Assembly (NCBI GenBank): GCA_964247725.1
Contig: CAXTVM010000002.1
Location: 124,001 to 188,000, forward strand
Length of the DNA: 64,000 bases
Direction: 5' to 3'
Source: Lichenicola sp964247725
Lineage (GTDB): Bacteria; Pseudomonadota; Alphaproteobacteria; Acetobacterales; Acetobacteraceae
The position numbers and the translations under genes are program-made. Every line of letters starts with the position of its first letter. The first letter of the stretch is position 1. A model generated the notes under the pieces. It saw only the letters and a program-made list of their open reading frames with translations, ran no database searches and was not told the DNA's origin. Positions 43,935 to 55,121 of the stretch are shown one piece after another.

Positions 43935-45053
43935 TCACCTTGATAGGGTCTTCTCGAACAAGGCGAGGGCGCGGGCGCAGGCTTGGTCCATGTTGTAGTA
44001 GGCGTAGTCGCCGAGGCGGCCGGCGAACCACACCCGGCCCGCGAGCGCCTGCGCCGAGGCGAGGTAGGGCGCCAGCCGTTCCCGGTTCGCCGGCGTCGGG
44101 ATCGGGTAGTAGGGCTCGTTGCGGCCGGGCTCGTACGGCTCCGGATACTCCTCCATCAGCAGCGTCCGCGGATGCGCCTGGCCGGTCAGCCGCTTCATCT
44201 CGGTGATCCGGGTGAAGTCGAACTCGTTCGGGTAGTTGACGGTGCCGACCTGCTGCGCGAACGCGACGTCGGCGACGCGGTGCACGAAGCGCAGGCTGCG
44301 ATAGGGCAGCGCCCCGTGCCGGTAGTCGAAATACTCGTCGATCGGGCCGGTGAACACGATCTTCGCGCGCGGATGGTCGCCGCGCACATGCTCGAACTCG
44401 GTGCCCAGCAGGATCTCGATGTTGGGGTGCGACAGCATGCGCCCGAACAGCGCGGCGTAGCCGTCGCGCGGCATCGCCTGGTAGGCGTCCTGGAAGTAGC
44501 GCGGGTCGCGGCTGGCATGGAACGGCACCCGCGCGGTTACCGACGGATCGAGCTCGTCCGGCCGCAGCGCCCACTGCTTGGCGGTGTAGGTCTCGAAGAC
44601 GTTGCCGTACACGTAGTCGGCCAGGAACCGGATCTGCGCGTCCTCGCTCTCGCGCATCCGCAGGATCGGGATCTTCCTGCCGTAGCCGTGCGTCTCGATG
44701 ACCCGCCGCGACAGGTCCTCCGCCAGGTAGGGCGGGAACAGGGCGGCGATGGAATCGAGGTTGAACGGCACCGGCACCTCCCGGCCTTCGACCACGGCCA
44801 GCACCTGGTGGTAGTACGGCCGCCAGTCGGTGAACCGCGACAGGTAGTCCCAGACCTTCCCGCTGTTGGTGTGGAAGATGTGCGGCCCGTACTTGTGGTA
44901 GACGATGCCGTTCTCGTCCGCGCAGTCGAACGCGTTGCCGGCGACGTGGTCGCGGCGGTCCACCACCAGCACCCGCTCGCCCAGCACCGAGGCGATCCGC
45001 TCGGCCACCGTGGCGCCGGTGAAGCCGGCGCCCACGACAATCCAGTCCACCAT
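43935..45053 (-). CDS. glf: UDP-galactopyranose mutase
   Basis: Glf is a flavoenzyme that interconverts UDP-galactopyranose and UDP-galactofuranose. The 372-residue product begins MVDWIVVGAGFTGATVAERI, the FAD-binding Rossmann motif, then VLVVDRRDHVAGNAFDC, GIVYHKYGPHIFHTNSGKVW near residue 52, FIETYTAKQW-like YGNVFETYTAKQWALRPDEL near 155, and WFAGRLGDYAYYNMDQACAR near 345. All are typical. The open frame continues far upstream, but these residues are the shadow of the divergent glycosyltransferase. It provides donor for the GlfT2-like enzyme 2 kb away. Confidence 0.95.
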   Translation of the reverse strand: MVDWIVVGAGFTGATVAERIASVLGERVLVVDRRDHVAGNAFDCADENGIVYHKYGPHIFHTNSGKVWDYLSRFTDWRPYYHQVLAVVEGREVPVPFNLDSIAALFPPYLAEDLSRRVIETHGYGRKIPILRMRESEDAQIRFLADYVYGNVFETYTAKQWALRPDELDPSVTARVPFHASRDPRYFQDAYQAMPRDGYAALFGRMLSHPNIEILLGTEFEHVRGDHPRAKIVFTGPIDEYFDYRHGALPYRSLRFVHRVADVAFAQQVGTVNYPNEFDFTRITEMKRLTGQAHPRTLLMEEYPEPYEPGRNEPYYPIPTPANRERLAPYLASAQALAGRVWFAGRLGDYAYYNMDQACARALALFEKTLSR

Positions 45054-45194
45054 CGTCGTCGGCCCCCGGCACCCGATCCGCGGCGCGACGGTCACACCTT
45101 TGTCGGGACGGGACAAGCGCCGGCCGGGCCGGTCACGATCGTCATCGAAACACGCCGAGAATGCCGTTGGGCCAGGTAAAATGCGCGTGTGGCC

Positions 45195-46148
45195 ATGAGG
45201 GACGACCGGATGCGCGCTGACCTGCTGGACGTGTTCGCCGTGCGCTCCAACCCGCTGCGCTGGCGACAGCCGGAGGCGGTTGCGAAGGACTGGATCCAGC
45301 ACATGCTCGACAGCGGCGTCCGGCTGCACCTGGTCGAGGTGCAGTACGGCGAGCGGCCGTTCCTCTACGAGGGGCTCGCCCACGTGAACCACATCCCGCT
45401 GCGCGCGCGGACCTGGTGCTGGTCGAAGGAGAACGCGCTCAACCTCGGCATCGCCCGCGTGCCCGACGCGCGCTACATCGCCACCTCCGACGCCGACATC
45501 TTCCATCGCCGCCCGTCCTGGGCGGTCGAGACCGTGCACGCGCTGCAGCATTACGACGTGGTGCAGCCCTGGTCCGACGCCTACGACCTCGGCCCGCACG
45601 ACGAGCACATCCAGCACCACGTCTCGTTCTGCCGCCAGTACCTGGCCGGTCGGCCGATCTGCGCCGAGGGCCCGAACTGGTGGCGGCACGACAACGGCCC
45701 GTACGACTACCCGCATTCCGGCTATGTCTGGGCCTGGACCCGGCAGGCGCTGGAATGGCTCGGCGGCCTGTTCGAGCTGGGCGGCATGGGCAGCGGCGAC
45801 CACCACATGGCGCTGGCCCTGGCCGGCCGCGCCGACCGCTCGCTGCCCGGCCATTGCCCGCCCGCCTACGGCGAGGAGGTGATGCGCTGGCAGGCCCGCG
45901 CGCGGCGGCACATCGACGGCAACATCGGCTACGTGCCTGGCACGATCGAGCACCGCTTCCACGGTCGCAAGGCCGATCGCGGCTACCTCAGCCGCTGGGA
46001 GATGTTCATCCGCCACGGCTTCGACCCGCGCGCCGACCTCAAGCGCAACACCCACGGCGTGTTCGAGTGGGCCGGCAACAAGCCCGAGCTGCGCCGCGAG
46101 TTCGACCTCTACTTGCGCAGCCGGAACGAGGACGTGAACTGCCTTTGA
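45195..46148 (+). CDS. Glycosyltransferase, GT-A type
   Basis: About 317 residues. It lacks the usual GT2 N-terminal strand signature but has WCWSKENALNLGIARVPDA near residue 77, followed by RYIATSDADIFHRRPSW with the DAD metal motif, and a downstream GGMGSGDHHMALALAGRA with RYRWEM-like HRFHGRKADRGYLSRWEMF. This resembles galactosyltransferase-type GT-A domains. Three starts are possible (GTG 45189, ATG 45195, ATG 45210); a GAGGGA seven bases before 45210 makes the last equally likely. It is divergent from glf, about 140 bp between starts, which suggests a role in the same surface polysaccharide. Confidence 0.78.
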   Translation: MRDDRMRADLLDVFAVRSNPLRWRQPEAVAKDWIQHMLDSGVRLHLVEVQYGERPFLYEGLAHVNHIPLRARTWCWSKENALNLGIARVPDARYIATSDADIFHRRPSWAVETVHALQHYDVVQPWSDAYDLGPHDEHIQHHVSFCRQYLAGRPICAEGPNWWRHDNGPYDYPHSGYVWAWTRQALEWLGGLFELGGMGSGDHHMALALAGRADRSLPGHCPPAYGEEVMRWQARARRHIDGNIGYVPGTIEHRFHGRKADRGYLSRWEMFIRHGFDPRADLKRNTHGVFEWAGNKPELRREFDLYLRSRNEDVNCL

Positions 46149-46338
46149 CCGATTGTGGCGCTGCCTGTCTCAGGCAGGCTGGCGCCGATCCGAAGCTCGC
46201 GCCCGCCGGACGGTCCGGATGCCGTCCTGCGAAACGTCCTCGTACAGGGAGCCGCTACTTCCGGCAGGTCGGGTAACGGGCGAGCGATCGCGTCGCCACC
46301 GGCGGGATGGGCCGAAGCGGGACGAGCGAAGGTTCGCA

Positions 46339-46683
46339 TCAGGCCGCCACGACGTTCTCCGTCGACACGACGAAGTCGCACGCATGCAGATCGAGAAACG
46401 ACTCCTCGTCCGGGCGAACGCGCGTCAGATATTCAGGATCCGAGAAGCAACGGGCGAGCGCGTCGACATCGTCGAACCACAGCTCAGTGATGCCGTCGTA
46501 CTTGACCGGAGGCATGCCAGGCAACTCCACAGGAACGGCATGTTGCTGGACGTAGCGCCTCACGGTCTGCCCCACCACCGCCACGGACATGAAGAGCGCG
46601 GCATGGACCGTCCTGTGATGGTCGACGAATTGGGCATGTGTCAGGGTCGGCTTGCGCGTGAGCAAGATGCTGAACTTGATCAT
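46339..46683 (-). CDS. EthD-domain protein
   Basis: A 114-residue ferredoxin-like alpha/beta-barrel domain: MIKFSILLTRKPTLTHAQFV then DHHRTVHAALF, with VKYDGITELWFDDVDALARC near residue 60 and SDPEYLTRVRPDEESF near 81. This is the EthD pattern known from ether-degradation and small dimeric oxygenase or stress proteins. No neighbouring catabolic genes point to a substrate. Confidence 0.85.
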   Translation of the reverse strand: MIKFSILLTRKPTLTHAQFVDHHRTVHAALFMSVAVVGQTVRRYVQQHAVPVELPGMPPVKYDGITELWFDDVDALARCFSDPEYLTRVRPDEESFLDLHACDFVVSTENVVAA

Positions 46684-46880
46684 CGGACGATGTCCCTACC
46701 GGCTGACACCGCGGGATCAGTGTCAGGTGTCGCTCGGACCCGCAACGCCTGCGAAGGGAAGATGGCGGCATCGCCGCGAGGCGAAAGTCGGGTTCGGCCA
46801 GACCGGGACGGTCCCCCTGGTCAGGACGCGATCGCGGGTTGGTTCGGACAGCCCTGCGGCCGGCTGAAGAGAGTCAGGCG

Positions 46881-47450
46881 CTAGGCGCCAACCCACTCGC
46901 CGCGCAGCCCATCCGCTTCAAACCGTCCCATGGCCCGGGTCTGGCGGCCCTCGGGGCAGAGGCGGAGGATGTCGACCGACCCGAGCGTGACGAGAAGGAT
47001 GCCGAACTGACGATATCGCTCGTCCGGGGCCAGGTAGGGCCGATCGTCGGGACCAGGGATTGCGGTGCCCGGTATCGCCACCGTCCCGTAAGCCGCACGG
47101 CCCCTGTCCGACAGCGTTTCCCAGCGATCGCGGGCGAGTGCATCGTCGCGGTGCAGGCATGCCGTTCCGGTGAACCGGAGCTGCAGCTGCTCGGCCGCCG
47201 ACCAGGACAGGACGGCGACCCGATCCGTGGCCTCGATGGCCGGCACCTTGGCGGCGCGGACGTCGGTGTGCATCTCCATCCGGCCCGGTGGCCAGGCGAA
47301 GTCCCGCAGGACCAGCGTGCGCACCTCCGGTGCCCCGGCCGCGGAGACGGTCGCGAGCTGGACGTTGCGGAGATCCGAGCCGCGATCGTGCAGGGCTCGC
47401 TTCAGTACGGACAGCGCGTCTTCGATGAAGGTCGTGGGCGATGCTGGCAT
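46881..47450 (-). CDS. Pyridoxamine 5'-phosphate oxidase-family FMN-binding protein
   Basis: A 189-residue split-barrel flavoprotein. Motifs: NVQLATVSAAGAPEVRTLVL near residue 29, then MEMHTDVRAAKVPAIEATD and RVAVLSWSAAEQLQLRFTGT, the FMN-phosphate and substrate strand pair of the PdxH superfamily. RFTGTACLHRDDALARDRWE follows. The C-terminal signature of true PdxH (RLSP or similar) is absent, so it is a general PPOX-type protein, similar to alr4036-like proteins. The ATG at 47450 is preferred to 47480 because the extension is Pro/Arg-rich. Confidence 0.82.
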   Translation of the reverse strand: MPASPTTFIEDALSVLKRALHDRGSDLRNVQLATVSAAGAPEVRTLVLRDFAWPPGRMEMHTDVRAAKVPAIEATDRVAVLSWSAAEQLQLRFTGTACLHRDDALARDRWETLSDRGRAAYGTVAIPGTAIPGPDDRPYLAPDERYRQFGILLVTLGSVDILRLCPEGRQTRAMGRFEADGLRGEWVGA

Positions 47451-47659
47451 GCGGGCGTCAGGCCTATCCGGCGGCGGCACTCGACCGAGTGCTGCACGCG
47501 CCGGAGATTGCCGCCATCCGCTGGTCCCGCCTAGCCCCGGGGCGTCGCCGCGCCACGCGCGGTCCGCGGCGTGCTTTTCTCCAGGCGCCCGTGCTGCTAG
47601 CCAGGGATCGCGTCGGCCGGGCCTGGAGGGCGATCGGCCGGGCGTGATCCGGAGCGCCG

Positions 47660-49036
47660 ATGCCGCCTCGCCATCTCCTCGCGACGTCCGTCATTGTGGC
47701 CCTGCTCGGGCCGCCGGTTGCGCTCGCCGATGACAGTGTCGGTCCGGCGCCGGTGCTGACCGGACAGCGCGCCTACGGGGACTGGCACGACGACGCGCCG
47801 GGCCGGCGCCGGCTCATCACCCCGCAGGACATGCCGGCGCCGTTCGCCAGCCGCTCGGCCAGCAACACGCCCTCCGTCGTCGAGCCCGCGGGAACCCTGG
47901 TTCCCAAGGTGCCCGCCGGCTACGTGGTGGAGCGGTTCGCGACGCTGGACTACCCGCGGCTGGTCCGCGTCGCGCCCAACGGCGACATCTTCGTGGCCGA
48001 GACCAGCCTCGGGAAGATCCGCGTCCTCCGCGCCGCCGACGGGGCCGCGCATCCCGATCGCGACGAGCTGTTCGCCGGCGGCCTCGACGGGCCGTTCGGG
48101 ATCGCCTTCTATCCGCGGGGCCCGGCGCCGCAATGGGTCTACGTGGCCACGGTCAACGCCGTCGTCCGCTATCCCTACCGCCCCGGCGACCTGAAGCCGT
48201 CCGGACCGCCGCAGACGATCGTGGCCGAGCTCGCCGCCAGCACCGGCTACCACACCACCCGCGACGTCCAGTTCAGCCCGGACGGGCGGCGGATGTTCGT
48301 CTCCGTCGGCTCGGGCTCCAACGTCGCCGAGGAGATGGGGCGCAGGACGCCCGACGGGATCCGGCAGTGGGAGGCGCAGACCGGACCGGGTGCGGCGTGG
48401 GGACACGAGGCGGGCCGCGCCGACGTGCTCGCGTTCGATCCCGACGGCAGCCACCGGCAGGTGTTCGCCACCGGCCTGCGCAACTGCGTCGGCCTCGCGG
48501 TGCATCCCGCGACCGGCGACCTCTGGTGCTCCACCAACGAGCGCGACGGCATGGGCGACAACCTGGTGCCCGACTACGTCACCCGGGTGCGGGCGGGCGG
48601 CTACTACGGCTGGCCCTGGTACTATGTCGGCGCCAACCAGGATCCGCGCCGCGCCGGCGAGCGGCCCGACCTGGCCGGCCGCGTGACGGTGCCCGACGTG
48701 CTGATCCAGCCGCACTCGGCGCCGCTGGCGATGACCTTCTACGAGGCGCCGCCCGGCGCCGCCGCCGCGTTCCCCGCCGACCATGACGGCGACGCCTTCG
48801 TCGCCCTGCACGGCTCCTGGAACCGGGCCCGGCGCACCGGCTACAAGATCGTCCGCATCCCGCTGCGCGCCGGCGTGCCGAGCGGCGTCTACGAGGACTT
48901 CATGACCGGGCTCGTCGCCGACGACGACAGCGTCTGGGCACGGCCCGTCGGCGTGGCGGTGGCCCATGACGGCGCGCTGCTCGTCACCGAGGACGGGAAC
49001 GGGCTGATGTGGCGGGTCGCGTATCGCGGGCACTAG
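47660..49036 (+). CDS. Sorbosone dehydrogenase-family (PQQ-type) secreted beta-propeller protein
   Basis: A 458-residue protein with a signal peptide (LATSVIVALLGPPVALA). The body is a six-bladed propeller like soluble aldose/sorbosone dehydrogenases: VRVAPNGDIFVAETSLGKIR near residue 103, then HTTRDVQFSPDGRRMFVSVG near 197, ATGLRNCVGLAVHPATGDLW near 270, GGYYGWPWYYVGANQDPRR near 313, and LHGSWNRARRTGYKIVRIPL near 383, which holds the His/Arg residues expected at the cofactor site. These periplasmic enzymes oxidise sugars with PQQ; the substrate cannot be inferred. A cytochrome domain is absent. Confidence 0.9.
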   Translation: MPPRHLLATSVIVALLGPPVALADDSVGPAPVLTGQRAYGDWHDDAPGRRRLITPQDMPAPFASRSASNTPSVVEPAGTLVPKVPAGYVVERFATLDYPRLVRVAPNGDIFVAETSLGKIRVLRAADGAAHPDRDELFAGGLDGPFGIAFYPRGPAPQWVYVATVNAVVRYPYRPGDLKPSGPPQTIVAELAASTGYHTTRDVQFSPDGRRMFVSVGSGSNVAEEMGRRTPDGIRQWEAQTGPGAAWGHEAGRADVLAFDPDGSHRQVFATGLRNCVGLAVHPATGDLWCSTNERDGMGDNLVPDYVTRVRAGGYYGWPWYYVGANQDPRRAGERPDLAGRVTVPDVLIQPHSAPLAMTFYEAPPGAAAAFPADHDGDAFVALHGSWNRARRTGYKIVRIPLRAGVPSGVYEDFMTGLVADDDSVWARPVGVAVAHDGALLVTEDGNGLMWRVAYRGH

Positions 49037-49044
49037 CGGGAAGG

Positions 49045-49224
49045 AAGGCCAGGGCTCTGCCCTGGACCCGCCAAGGGCCGTCACGCGTCAGCGTGCTTCG
49101 CACGACGGCCCTTGGAACCCGATTCGTAAGGAGATATCTCGTGCCTAGGAATAAAATCCTTAATGAATCGGGGTGTTGGCCCGCGGCCCCAGTGGGGTCC
49201 AGGGGCAAAGCCCCTGGCCTTGCC
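49045..49224. repeat. Family A palindromic repeat, copy A8
   Basis: Complete copy that combines the alternate module (GGGCCGTCACGCGTCAGCG and GCTTCGCACGACGGCCC) with the standard core (GATTCGTAAGGAGATAT to TTAATGAATCGGGG) and right arm CCAGGGGCAAAGCCCCTGG. It lies between a sorbosone dehydrogenase-type gene and the BMP gene, downstream of the first. Confidence 0.85.
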
Positions 49225-49277
49225 TGCCCTGCAACCGCTGATCATTCTGCCATCATGAAACCGTGGATGGCCCCCGC

Positions 49278-50365
49278 ATGGTGATCCTCAGGCGTCGGTC
49301 GCTGCTGGCGGCGGCGGCGGTGCCGCTGCTGCCGCGGCCGGGGCGGGCGGCGGCGGCGCTGCCGGCGGTCGCGGCCAAGGATGCGGTGATCGCGTTCGGC
49401 CATATCGGTCCGATCTCGGACGGCGGCTGGACCGCCACCCACCACGCCGCCGTGCTGGCGGCGAAGGCGGCCTATCCGGCGGCGCGCGTGCTCGAGGTCG
49501 AGAGCATCCCGGTCTCGGCCGACGCCACCCGCACCTTCCGCCAGTTCGTCGAGAACGGCGCCACCATCGTGTTCGCGACCTCCGAGTACGGCGACCTGGT
49601 GTCCGGCGTCGCCGACGACGCCCCCGACGTCGCGTTCCTCGAGTGCAACGGCCACCGCACCTCCGACAACGAGAGCTGGTACTACATCCAGCACTGGATG
49701 GTCGGCTACGTGCTGGGGGTGGCGTCGGCGCGGATGAGCCGCAGCGGCCGGCTCGGCTTCGTCGGCTCGTTCCCGATCGCCGCGGTGTACGGCTGCGCCA
49801 ACGCGTTCCTGCTCGGCGCCCGCTCGGTGGCGCCGGCGGCGACCTGCCAAGTGGTGCTGATCAACAGCTGGTTCGACCCGCAGGCCGCCTCGCAGGCGGC
49901 GTCGGCGCTGATCCAGAACGGCGTCGACACGATCTACACCAACCTCGACGACGCCTCCTGCCTGCAGGTGGCGGAAAAGGCCGGGGCCAAGTGCGCCACC
50001 TGGGCCACCGACATGCGCCGCTCCGGCTCGGACGCCTACATCAGCTCGCTGCTGCTGGACTGGAGCCCGACCGTGGTGGCGCAGATCGGCCGCCGCCTGG
50101 ACGGCAGCTGGACCGCGGGCCCCGGCACGCTGCTGCCGCTCGGCCACGGCGTCGACCGCGACCGCTGGGGCCGCACGGTGCCGCCGGACGCGGCCGCCGC
50201 GGCCGACGCGGTGCGGGCGCGCATCCTCGGCGGCTGGAACCCGTTCCAGGGCGAGATCCGCGATGCCGGCGGCCGCATCCGCGTGCCCAGGGGCGGCGCC
50301 ATGGACGCCGCCGCCTGCAGCGCCTGGAGCTGGCCGGTCGAGGGCGTCATCGGGCTCCGATCCGC

Positions 50366-50369
<4 letters not shown>
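49278..50369 (+). CDS. BMP-family ABC transporter substrate-binding protein
   Basis: A 363-residue periplasmic binding protein of the BMP/PnrA family, which binds nucleosides or related ligands. The N-terminus (ILRRRSLLAAAAVPLLPRPG) has RR and a hydrophobic run resembling a Tat signal. Body motifs: IGPISDGGWTATHHAAVLAA near residue 43, then ATSEYGDLVSGVADDAPDVA near 94, VGYVLGVASARMSRSGRLGF near 139, LGARSVAPAATCQVVLINSW and TNLDDASCLQVAEKAGAKCA near 220. I start at ATG 49278; a GTG at 49263 adds five residues. Its stop overlaps the next gene. Confidence 0.92.
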
Positions 50370-51907
<1,538 letters not shown>

Positions 51908-51926
51908 CCAGGACGGCGGGCTCGCG

Positions 51927-53009
51927 GTGAGCTGGACGCTCCGGCGCGTGCCCGCGATCCCGGGCCCGGTGCGCGTCGCGGCGTTCCTGGTCTCGGGTGC
52001 GGCGGCCGTCGCCGTGGCGGGCGTGCTGCTGCGCCTGTGCGGCCTGCACCCGCTGCGGCTCGGCGCCGCCGTGCTGCGCGACGGCCTCGGCAGCCGCTTC
52101 GGCCTCGAGGACCTGATGCTGCTGGCGGCACCGCTGGTCGGCTGCGGCCTGTCGGTGGCGGTGATGCTACGGGTGGGGCTGTGGAACGTCGGCGCCGACG
52201 GCCAGTTCTTCGTCGGCGCCGCCTGCGCCGCCGGGGTCGGGCTCTACGATCCGCATGGGCCGACGGCCGCGGTGCTGCCTCTGATGGCCCTGGCCGCGGT
52301 CGCCGGCGGGATGGCCTGGATCGCGGTGCCCGCACTGCTCCGCCTGGCCCTCGGCACCAGCGAGATCATCACCACCCTGCTGCTGAACTTCGTCGCCCGG
52401 CTGGGCGTCGGCGGCCTCGTCACCGGCCCGTGGCGCGACGCGGGCAGCTCGGTCGCGGCGCAGTCGCCGCGGGTGCCGGCGGCGATCCCGCGCCTGCCGC
52501 ACGACTGGCATCTGGGCGGCGTGCACTGGGGCGTCGCCGCCGTGCCCGCGCTGGCGCTGGCGCTGGCGGCGGCGTTCCGGCTGACCCGCTGGGGCTACGA
52601 GCTGCGCGTCTGCGGCGCCAACCCGGAGGCCGCCGCCTATGCCGGCATGCGCGTGCGCCGGCGCCTGGGCGAGGCGATGCTGGTCGGCGGCGGCCTGGCC
52701 GGGCTGGCCGGAATGGCTGAGCTCGCCGGCACCGTGCACCGGCTGCAGTCCGGGCTGTCGAACGGCTACGGCTACACCGGCATCATCGTGGCGGTGCTGG
52801 CGTCGGCCTCGCCGATCGGCTGCGTCGCCACCGGCCTGCTGATGGCGCTGGTGCTGGAGGGCGGCACGGTGCTGCAGACGCAGGGGGTGCCGTCCAGCGC
52901 CGCCTCGGCGCTGATCGGGCTGATCCTGCTGTTCGCCGCGGTCGGAGAGCGGCTGGCGCACTACCGTCCGGCAGAGCTGCGGCCGCGGTCTGCGGAGGGT
53001 GCCGGATGA
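51927..53009 (+). CDS. ABC transporter permease (BMP system), first
   Basis: A 360-residue inner-membrane permease starting at GTG 51927, 19 bp after the ATPase gene. It has about nine hydrophobic helices. Family motif residues: NVGADGQFFVGAACAAGVGL near residue 88, then LALGTSEIITTLLLNFVARL near 141, and CGANPEAAAYAGMRVRRRLG near 230, the coupling-loop EAA-like region in BMP-type importers. It pairs with the second permease, whose start overlaps its stop by 4 bp. Confidence 0.9.
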   Translation: MSWTLRRVPAIPGPVRVAAFLVSGAAAVAVAGVLLRLCGLHPLRLGAAVLRDGLGSRFGLEDLMLLAAPLVGCGLSVAVMLRVGLWNVGADGQFFVGAACAAGVGLYDPHGPTAAVLPLMALAAVAGGMAWIAVPALLRLALGTSEIITTLLLNFVARLGVGGLVTGPWRDAGSSVAAQSPRVPAAIPRLPHDWHLGGVHWGVAAVPALALALAAAFRLTRWGYELRVCGANPEAAAYAGMRVRRRLGEAMLVGGGLAGLAGMAELAGTVHRLQSGLSNGYGYTGIIVAVLASASPIGCVATGLLMALVLEGGTVLQTQGVPSSAASALIGLILLFAAVGERLAHYRPAELRPRSAEGAG

Positions 53010-53938
53010 GCGTGCTGTCCGGCCTGCTCGGCAACGCGGTCCAGTCCGGGGCGGTGCTGGCGCTGGCGGGGCAGGGCGAGCTGCTGGCCGAGCGGGTCGG
53101 CGTGCTCAACCTCGGCGTCGAGGGGCTGCTGGCGCTGGGCGGCATCGCCGCGATCGCCACCGTCGCCGCCGGCCACGACCCGGTGCTGGGCCTGCTGGCG
53201 GCCGCTGGCGTGGGTGCCGCCGCCGGCAGCCTGTTCGCCGCCGCCGCCGTGCTGGCGCGCGCGAACCAGGTGCTGTGCGGGCTGGCGCTCACCACCGGCG
53301 GGCTCGGGCTCGCCGCCACGATCGGCCGCCCCTATGCCGGCCGCCCGGCCGCCGCCGCCTTCCAGCCGGTCGCCGTGCCGCTGCTCGACCGCCTGCCCGT
53401 GCTGGGGCCGGCCCTGTTCCACCAGACCGCGCCGGCCTACCTCGCCTTCCTGGTGCTGCCGCTGGCGCTTCAGCTGCTGCTGTTCCGCACCCGCCACGGG
53501 CTGGCGCTGCGCGCGATCGGCGAGAACCCCGCCGCCTGCGACGCCGCCGGCATCCCGGTGCTGCCGTTGCGCTTCGCCTACGTCGTGGTGGGGGCCGCGG
53601 TGGCGGCGATCGCCGGCGCCGACCTGACGCTCGCCTTCGTGCCGTCCTGGTCCGACGGCGTCACCGCCGGACGCGGCTGGATCGCGGTAGCGCTGGTGAT
53701 CTTCGCCGGCTACCGGCCCTGGCGCATCGCCGGCGGCGCGCTGCTGTTCGGGCTGGTGGACGCGCTCGGCTATCTCGCCCAGGCGCGCGACTGGGGCGTG
53801 CCGCCGGCCCTGCTGTCGATGCTGCCCTACCTCGCCACCATCCTGTTCATGGTGCTGCCGGCGCTGCTGTCGCGCGGCCGCGCCGCCGCCGCCGCACCCG
53901 CGGCGCTCGGCCTGCCCTACCACCGGGACGAGCGGTAG
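53006..53938 (+). CDS. ABC transporter permease (BMP system), second
   Basis: A 310-residue permease. The N-terminal LAGQGELLAERVGVLNLGVE near residue 20 and GLLALGGIAAIATVAA identify the BMP/RbsC-like permease group; AIGENPAACDAAGIPVLPLR near 171 is the coupling loop. The ATGA overlap with the previous gene shows translational coupling. With the preceding three genes it completes the importer; nothing else joins the operon. Repeat A9 follows 40 bp downstream. Confidence 0.9.
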   Translation: MSVLSGLLGNAVQSGAVLALAGQGELLAERVGVLNLGVEGLLALGGIAAIATVAAGHDPVLGLLAAAGVGAAAGSLFAAAAVLARANQVLCGLALTTGGLGLAATIGRPYAGRPAAAAFQPVAVPLLDRLPVLGPALFHQTAPAYLAFLVLPLALQLLLFRTRHGLALRAIGENPAACDAAGIPVLPLRFAYVVVGAAVAAIAGADLTLAFVPSWSDGVTAGRGWIAVALVIFAGYRPWRIAGGALLFGLVDALGYLAQARDWGVPPALLSMLPYLATILFMVLPALLSRGRAAAAAPAALGLPYHRDER

Positions 53939-53979
53939 CCGGACAGGGCTGTCGCATTCGAGGGGACGTGGAAGGAGAA

Positions 53980-54106
53980 GGCTAGGGCGCTGCCCCAAAC
54001 CCCGATTCGTAAGAAGGTATCCCGTGCGTGAAGGCATAACCTCGACGAATCGGGGCCTGGGGCCCGCGGCCCCAGTGGGGTCCAGGGGCAAAGCCCCTGG
54101 CCTTCC
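53980..54106. repeat. Family A palindromic repeat, copy A9 (left arm shortened)
   Basis: Left arm GGCTAGGGCGCTGCCCC lacks the inner GGGGCC block; core CCCCGATTCGTAAG to GACGAATCGGGG with central CCCGTGCGTGAAGGCAT is intact, and the right arm TGGGGCCCGCGGCCCCAG then CCAGGGGCAAAGCCCCTGG is complete. Located at the 3' end of the BMP operon. Confidence 0.85.
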
Positions 54107-54271
54107 TTCCAATGCGACAGCCCTTGGGTATCCGGACGAAGCGGTGGACGGCACTCTCGAAAAGGTGAACGACAACGGCACCGGTTCCTGGCGCCGCAGC
54201 CGGTTTCCTTAACCTCCTTCGGGCCAGGGTCGCGCCCACGCCGCAGCCAGGTTCGAGCGAGCCGGAACTCC

Positions 54272-55039
54272 ATGTCGACACCGTCCTCCCGATCGAGCCT
54301 CCGCCACCTCGCCTGCGAGCTCGCGCTGACCGTGCTGCTGGTCTGCATCGCGCGCACCAGCCTGGCCGCGTCCTACTACGTGTCGTCCGGCTCGATGCAG
54401 CCCTCGCTGCTGATCGGCGACCACATGCTGGCCGAGCCGTTCGCCTACGGCTACAGCACCGCGATGCTGCCGTTCGGCAACCGGCTGCCGCAGGACGGGC
54501 TGCTCGGCGGCCGGCTGTTCGGCCGCCTGCCGGCGCGCGGCGACATCGTCGTGTTCCGCGGCCCGGCCGGTCCGTCGGCCAGCTGGGTGAAGCGGGTGGT
54601 GGGCCTGCCCGGCGACCGCGTGCGGATGCGGGCCGGACGGCTCTGGCTGAACGGCGCACCGGTCGACTGGCGGGATGACGGGCCCGGCCGCGAGGAGCTC
54701 GCCGACGGCAGCACGGTCGCCGCCGAGCGCTTCACCGAGCGGCTGCCCGACGCCGTCCCGCACCCGATCCTGAAGCGCTGGGCCGACGGCCCGCTGGACG
54801 ACACCGCGGAGGTGGTGGTGCCGGACGGGCACCTGTTCGTGATGGGCGACAACCGCGACAACTCCGCCGACAGCCGCGTGCCGGCCTCGGCGGGCGGCGT
54901 CGGCCTGCTGCCGCTGTGGAACCTCGAGGGCCGGGTCAGGCTCGTGCTGGCCTCCCGCGACATCGACGCGCCGGCCGGCGGCCTGGCCTCCTGGCTGGCC
55001 TCGGTCCGCGGCGGACGCTTCCTGCACGCCGCGCGCTGA
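54272..55039 (+). CDS. lepB: Signal peptidase I
   Basis: A 255-residue membrane serine protease removing signal peptides. After one N-terminal membrane helix it has YYVSSGSMQPSLLIGDHMLA with catalytic Ser41, RGDIVVFRGPAGP and ASWVKRVVGLPGDRVRMRAG with catalytic Lys107, and HLFVMGDNRDNSADSRVPA near residue 187. These are the classical boxes B-E. No second copy or neighbouring RNase III gene is visible. Its start was chosen because MSTPSSRSSLRHLACEL directly precedes the membrane helix. Confidence 0.95.
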   Translation: MSTPSSRSSLRHLACELALTVLLVCIARTSLAASYYVSSGSMQPSLLIGDHMLAEPFAYGYSTAMLPFGNRLPQDGLLGGRLFGRLPARGDIVVFRGPAGPSASWVKRVVGLPGDRVRMRAGRLWLNGAPVDWRDDGPGREELADGSTVAAERFTERLPDAVPHPILKRWADGPLDDTAEVVVPDGHLFVMGDNRDNSADSRVPASAGGVGLLPLWNLEGRVRLVLASRDIDAPAGGLASWLASVRGGRFLHAAR

Positions 55040-55121
55040 TCGCGGCGCGAAGGCAACCGCGCGGGCCGGCCGGCGCTGAGTGCGCGGGCGTCCCTTGGGC
55101 GGATGACGCGGGAGCAATGCG

